NCBI GenBank assembly: GCA_003511945.1
Contig: DOJA01000281.1
Span: forward strand, 1-8,767
Length of the DNA stretch: 8,767 nt
Source: Phycisphaerales bacterium
GTDB taxonomy: Bacteria; Planctomycetota; Phycisphaerae; Phycisphaerales; UBA1924
Direction: 5' to 3'
Under the pieces are notes generated by a model that saw only the letters and a program-made list of their open reading frames with translations, did not search any database and was not told the DNA's origin. This document shows, piece by piece, positions 6,032 to 8,767 of the stretch; position 1 is the stretch's first letter; every line of letters begins with the position of its first letter. The position numbers and the translations under genes are program-made.

Positions 6032-7265
6032 GCCCGCTCTCCTGCGACTTCCCGCGCCGCAGCAGCGACCCGCGGGCGGCGTGCTTGACACGCTTGAGCA
6101 GCCCGGTCCGCTCGAGGAGCGGGCGCAATGCCGCGCTCGTTCCGGACACGGCGCGCGAGAGCCATGCGTCGGTCCGGGAGCGCCAGCCGCGCCCGTGCAG
6201 ACGGTAGGAGGCCTCCGTCCATGAGCGGGTTCCGAAGGTGCGCTTGTGCTCCGCGTCGCCGAATCCGAAGTCCATGCGGTCGATCGGCAGCGTGCAGAGA
6301 TCCTTCAGCACCATGGTGAACAGCACGGTGCCCGGGGAGAGGTCGCGGAACCGCGAGTCGTAGCCGCGCCCCTCGCACTGATAGGTGGAGCCGTACACGC
6401 TGCCGATCTGGTAGGCGACGGGCTCGCCTCCGCCGACCAGGGTGTAGCAGCGCATGCGGCCCAGGCGCGCTTCTGATGTGAGGATCGGGCCCCACACCGA
6501 CGCGCCGGCGTTCGAGACGGGCAGATGACTCTTGTAGCTCTGCGACGCGATGCGGTCCATCACCGCGATGAACCCGTCCACGCTTGAGGGCTCGGTGTGC
6601 AGACGCAGCGCAAGGTCTCCTCCGAAGTTCTCAGAGGCCTTGCGCTCGTAGCGCCGGAGCTTCTTGCGGAAGTCGCCGCTGTGGTGAGCGAGACTCCCCT
6701 CGACGGACCCGCGCTCCAGTTCGACGATCCAGTGCGGATCGCTCACGACGCGTGCCGCGCCGAGGCGGAGGGCGATCGCTTCGAGCGGCCCTCCCGCGAC
6801 GAGGTGGTTGAAGTGGACCGCGTCGACCTGGTTCGAGCCGATCATGGACTGCAGGTGGCTCTCGATCAGGGCGCACGCCTCGTCGGAGCCGTCGGTGAGG
6901 AGGCCGTCGTAGACCGCCTCCAGCAGGCGGAGGCGCGGGCCGGGGATCGACCAGTAGCCCAGCCGGTGGCGGGTCCTGGAGGCGCTGGTCCTGGCCACGA
7001 CGGCGCCGACGCAGCGCCCATCGCGCCGGAACATCGCCGCGTACGCCCGGGCGGAGTCTCCGAGCGCGTCGAGGGTGGTCAGGTAGCGGTCCGGGTCGGA
7101 GTTGGGGGCGGGCGAGGCCATCGCGGCGCGCAGAGCGATCAGTTCATCGCGGACCGCCACCAGGCGCTCGCGCGTGGTGATGATCGTCGTCTCGATGGGG
7201 CGAGTGTGGCTCACGGGGTGCAGCGCCGGGCTGGGTGGTTCGTGCTCGATCGTCGGGGTGAGCAT
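6024..7265 (-). CDS. CelD/BioF2-type GNAT acyltransferase
   Basis: This 413-residue soluble protein probably transfers an acyl group, perhaps acetyl, to a sugar of the glycan precursor. The C-terminal half matches the Acetyltransf_6 (CelD/BcsL, BioF2-like) branch of GNAT, related in fold to FemAB. Visible signatures are the basic helix FRKKLRRYERKA (199-210), a Tyr-rich strand then YDSRFRDLSPG (302-312), and DFGFGDAEHKRTFG (332-345). The first 25 residues are proline-rich with no signal peptide or membrane segment, so it should act in the cytoplasm. The ATG at 7265 is preceded by GAGGAAG 9 bases upstream (7275-7281). The same frame stays open to 8279, but that part only mirrors the ligase-like gene. 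The gene follows the ligase-like gene by 23 bases and overlaps the next acetyltransferase gene by 8. The acceptor and acyl donor are not deducible. Confidence 0.8.
   Translation of the reverse strand: MLTPTIEHEPPSPALHPVSHTRPIETTIITTRERLVAVRDELIALRAAMASPAPNSDPDRYLTTLDALGDSARAYAAMFRRDGRCVGAVVARTSASRTRHRLGYWSIPGPRLRLLEAVYDGLLTDGSDEACALIESHLQSMIGSNQVDAVHFNHLVAGGPLEAIALRLGAARVVSDPHWIVELERGSVEGSLAHHSGDFRKKLRRYERKASENFGGDLALRLHTEPSSVDGFIAVMDRIASQSYKSHLPVSNAGASVWGPILTSEARLGRMRCYTLVGGGEPVAYQIGSVYGSTYQCEGRGYDSRFRDLSPGTVLFTMVLKDLCTLPIDRMDFGFGDAEHKRTFGTRSWTEASYRLHGRGWRSRTDAWLSRAVSGTSAALRPLLERTGLLKRVKHAARGSLLRRGKSQESGRD
6039..6043 (-). promoter_or_regulatory. Shine-Dalgarno site fixing the GNAT start
   Basis: AGGAG (within CAGGAGAG, 6037-6044) lies 7 bases before the GTG at 6031, inside the end of the preceding acyltransferase gene. 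It favours the GTG over the in-frame start at 6091, which would overlap the preceding gene by 68 bases and add a low-complexity Cys/Arg-rich leader. Confidence 0.7.
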
Positions 7266-7288
7266 GGGCTGAGTCTTCCTCGTGGGCG

Positions 7289-8683
7289 CTAGGCGACGAA
7301 CTCGGGGGCGGGGCGCGGGCCGGGAGGGGAGGGAGCAGAGCGGACACGAGGAGCGGGCTGGGAGGTTCTGGCGGCTGTCGCGGGTCGGCGCAGCGCGGAG
7401 CGCGTGCGGGCGGTGAACTGGACGGCGCTCCCGACCATGGCCAGGTGCAGGTACCACAGCATGGTGATCTGCCCGAAGTACGAGACGCTGAAGAACGACA
7501 TGGCGTGAGTGAAGACCGAGGCCCCCAGGGCCCAGGCGAGGAAGTTCGTGGCGCGATCGCCCTCGGTGGCCTTGACGGCGCGCCCCACGCCGCGGAAGGC
7601 GAAGAAGAGGATCAGGAGGAGGGCGAGGAGTGAGGCGCCGCCGCCGCGCACCGCGTTGAGGACATACTCGTTGGTGATGTCGGTGATGCCCCAGTTGGCG
7701 GTGGAGGACTTGCCCAGGACGATCCACTGCTGCCAGTTGCGGATGGCCTTGTCGAGCAGGTTGTAGCGGTGCCAGCCGGTCGAGCCGCCGACGATGTCGA
7801 TGCGCGAAACCAGGTGCCACACGGGGGCTTTCATGACCATGTGGAGCGAGACAAGAATGGCGACGACGCCCCAGCGGACCCATCCAACCAGGGAGCGGGC
7901 GGGGTAGAGCGCGCAGGCGATCATGCCGAAGAGCACGGCGGCGACCGGTGTGCTCGAAGCGCACAGGAGGATGATCGCGCACGATGAGGCCACCCCGGCG
8001 AGGGAGGCGATCCGGCGCAGCCCGCCCTGCCACCACATGGCGCCGATCAGCGGGAGGAACGAAGCGACGAAGCAGCCGGCGAGGATCGGGTGCGAGAAGG
8101 CGCCCTGGCAGCGCAGCCGCCCCTGGCGCTCGCGCGTGATCTCCGGCACCCCGCCGAAGACGGAGAAGAGGTTGTAGCGCGTGGTGCGTTCGACGGCGAG
8201 GAAGACCACGATCGGGATGCTGAAGCCGATGAAGGCCATGACGACGGCGCGGATATCGCGCCAGTCGCGGATCACGCATCGAAAGAAGTAGTAGAGCCCC
8301 AGGGCCTCGAAGGAATAGCCGGTGCGGTTCACCAGGGCGGAGAAGTTGCCCCGCTGGGCAGTGAAGACAAGCAGCGATACGACGCTCCAGGCGAGGACGG
8401 CGTAGTCCAGCGCGCCCCAGCGCAGGCCCCCGTTCTCCCCGCGCATGAACACGCGGGCGACGCCGAACAGGACAATGCAGCGGATGAAGGTGAAGTCCAG
8501 GTCGAAGAAGACAATCCGCTGGGCCGAGGGGACGAAGCAGGCCAGGAGCAGCCCGGGGATCACCGCGTACCGGCGCGGGACGAGCAGCGTCGCCAGCCCC
8601 AGGAGCATGAGCATGGCCAGCCCCACCGGATGAATGGTGGTGGTCCCGTGGTAGTCCTTCAGCCAGAAGGGATCTTCGTCCAC
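7289..8683 (-). CDS. O-antigen ligase/polymerase-like membrane protein
   Basis: This 464-residue polytopic membrane protein probably polymerises or ligates lipid-linked glycan repeat units on the outer face of the inner membrane, as Wzy and WaaL family proteins do. About 12 hydrophobic segments are visible, for example near residues 19-36, 39-52, 64-80, 91-109, 122-137, 146-164, 196-216, 227-260, 266-284, 349-364, 379-399 and 404-422. The one large soluble loop, residues 285-348, holds GGSTGWHRYNLLDKAIRNW and TNEYVLNAVRGGG. That arrangement matches the periplasmic loop with conserved Arg/His residues in the Wzy_C/O-antigen-ligase superfamily. The start is GTG, with GAGGAG upstream. The last 39 residues (426-464) form an Arg/Pro/Ala-rich, presumably disordered tail. 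The gene ends in TAG, and 23 bases separate it from the acyltransferase gene. Polymerase and ligase roles cannot be told apart from sequence alone. Confidence 0.85.
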   Translation of the reverse strand: MDEDPFWLKDYHGTTTIHPVGLAMLMLLGLATLLVPRRYAVIPGLLLACFVPSAQRIVFFDLDFTFIRCIVLFGVARVFMRGENGGLRWGALDYAVLAWSVVSLLVFTAQRGNFSALVNRTGYSFEALGLYYFFRCVIRDWRDIRAVVMAFIGFSIPIVVFLAVERTTRYNLFSVFGGVPEITRERQGRLRCQGAFSHPILAGCFVASFLPLIGAMWWQGGLRRIASLAGVASSCAIILLCASSTPVAAVLFGMIACALYPARSLVGWVRWGVVAILVSLHMVMKAPVWHLVSRIDIVGGSTGWHRYNLLDKAIRNWQQWIVLGKSSTANWGITDITNEYVLNAVRGGGASLLALLLILFFAFRGVGRAVKATEGDRATNFLAWALGASVFTHAMSFFSVSYFGQITMLWYLHLAMVGSAVQFTARTRSALRRPATAARTSQPAPRVRSAPSPPGPRPAPEFVA

Positions 8684-8767
8684 TTGGGCTCAGACTCCTC
8701 TGGCTCCGGCGCCGACTTGGGGCGACGCCGGGCTCGGACGGTGGGGGGGATGGTGGGCGGGGTGGGG
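8659..8767 (-). CDS. Possible C-terminal tail of an upstream gene (partial)
   Basis: An open frame enters from the right edge (first full codon at 8766) and ends in TGA at 8661-8659, giving about 35 residues. The tail starts proline/threonine-rich (PTPPTIPPTVRARRR) and ends in a charged stretch (SAPEPEESEPKWTKIPSG). Nearly all its third codon positions are G or C, more than in the other two minus-strand frames over the same bases, as expected for coding DNA here. It would overlap the GTG start of the ligase-like gene by 25 bases, which is longer than the other overlaps in this operon. The fragment is too short and low in complexity to assign a function. It could be the disordered tail of another polysaccharide gene, or chance openness in GC-rich DNA. 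Confidence 0.4.
   Translation of the reverse strand, partial: PTPPTIPPTVRARRRPKSAPEPEESEPKWTKIPSG
8695..8700 (-). promoter_or_regulatory. Shine-Dalgarno site for the ligase-like gene
   Basis: GAGGAG lies 11 bases before the GTG at 8683. An in-frame TGA at 8692-8690 sits between this site and the GTG, so the frame cannot start further upstream. This supports the GTG over the later in-frame ATG codons, which would begin inside the first membrane segment. Confidence 0.55.
8743..8767 (+). other. G-quadruplex-like G-run cluster
   Basis: The plus strand carries four runs of at least three G (8743-8749, 8755-8757, 8759-8762, 8764-8767) separated by loops of 5, 1 and 1 bases. This fits the usual intramolecular G-quadruplex pattern. 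The G-rich strand is the template strand for the minus-strand operon, so the RNA would be C-rich. The run may simply follow from proline codons (CCC, CCG) in the possible upstream coding tail. Whether it folds or matters is not shown. Confidence 0.4.

Noticed and set aside
6032..6091. Earlier in-frame start for the RimI-like GNAT
   Set aside because: It adds a Cys/Arg/Gly leader unlike GNAT proteins and a 68-base overlap. The GTG at 6031 has AGGAG 7 bases upstream.
3658..7265. An exosortase/PEP-CTERM-type exopolysaccharide locus
   Set aside because: A deacetylase and a FemAB-fold protein also occur in those loci, but no exosortase, PEP-CTERM protein or Wzc/Wza-type gene is in the window, and the deacetylase is shorter than I recall for that family.
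7266..8279. N-terminal extension of the CelD-like acyltransferase frame (751 residues in all)
   Set aside because: The extension is Arg/Pro/His-rich and overlaps the ligase-like gene in another frame. A Shine-Dalgarno site and ATG at 7265 give a normal-length family member.
1..8767. CRISPR arrays, insertion sequences, tRNA or rRNA genes, and toxin-antitoxin or defence genes
   Set aside because: No regular direct repeats, terminal inverted repeats, transposase or nuclease motifs, or RNA-gene-like stretches were seen. Coding genes fill the window almost completely.

Overview
All credible genes in this window lie on the minus strand, so the region reads from right to left. The DNA is strongly G+C-rich (judged by eye, not counted). 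Gene starts mix ATG and GTG, with clear Shine-Dalgarno sequences. The window looks like the interior of one long exopolysaccharide or surface-glycan biosynthesis operon from a high-GC Gram-negative-type bacterium. From memory, the O-antigen-ligase-like protein (its 'HPVGLA...LPRRYAV' N-terminus) and the last glycosyltransferase (its 'GGEDWWYHNRGHFD' motif) resemble proteins of Planctomycetota, perhaps Phycisphaerae. That taxonomic guess is weak and rests on no search.

In transcription order the layout is as follows. (1) A proline-rich reading-frame tail at the right edge (8767-8659) is possibly the end of an upstream gene. (2) A multi-spanning O-antigen ligase/polymerase-like protein (8683-7289). 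(3) A CelD/BioF2-type GNAT acyltransferase (7265-6024). (4) A second, RimI-like GNAT acetyltransferase (6031-5339). (5) A family 2, WbbL-like glycosyltransferase (5342-4326). (6) A carbohydrate esterase family 4 polysaccharide deacetylase (4329-3658). (7, 8) A split Alg14/Alg13-type glycosyltransferase, PssD (3661-3185) and PssE (3188-2700). (9) A WbpA-type UDP-N-acetylhexosamine 6-dehydrogenase (2703-1312). (10) A GT-B glycosyltransferase (1273-14). No gap longer than 38 bases occurs between genes, and no promoter or terminator is visible, so the operon probably continues past both edges.

The six junctions from gene 3 to gene 9 all overlap: one by 8 bases, then five in a row by exactly 4 bases (ATGA, ATGA, ATGA, GTGA, ATGA). 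This indicates a translationally coupled core. The genes suggest a coherent job. The dehydrogenase makes an activated hexuronic acid. PssD/PssE, the family 2 enzyme and the GT-B enzyme build a lipid-linked repeat unit in the cytoplasm. The deacetylase and two acyltransferases change N- or O-acyl groups. The membrane protein polymerises or ligates the product. The initiating phosphoglycosyltransferase, flippase and export proteins are not in the window.

No RNA gene, mobile element, CRISPR array or defence system was found. The most interesting point is the pairing of a deacetylase that lacks any visible signal peptide with two soluble acyltransferases. It suggests that acyl groups are edited in the cytoplasm before export.
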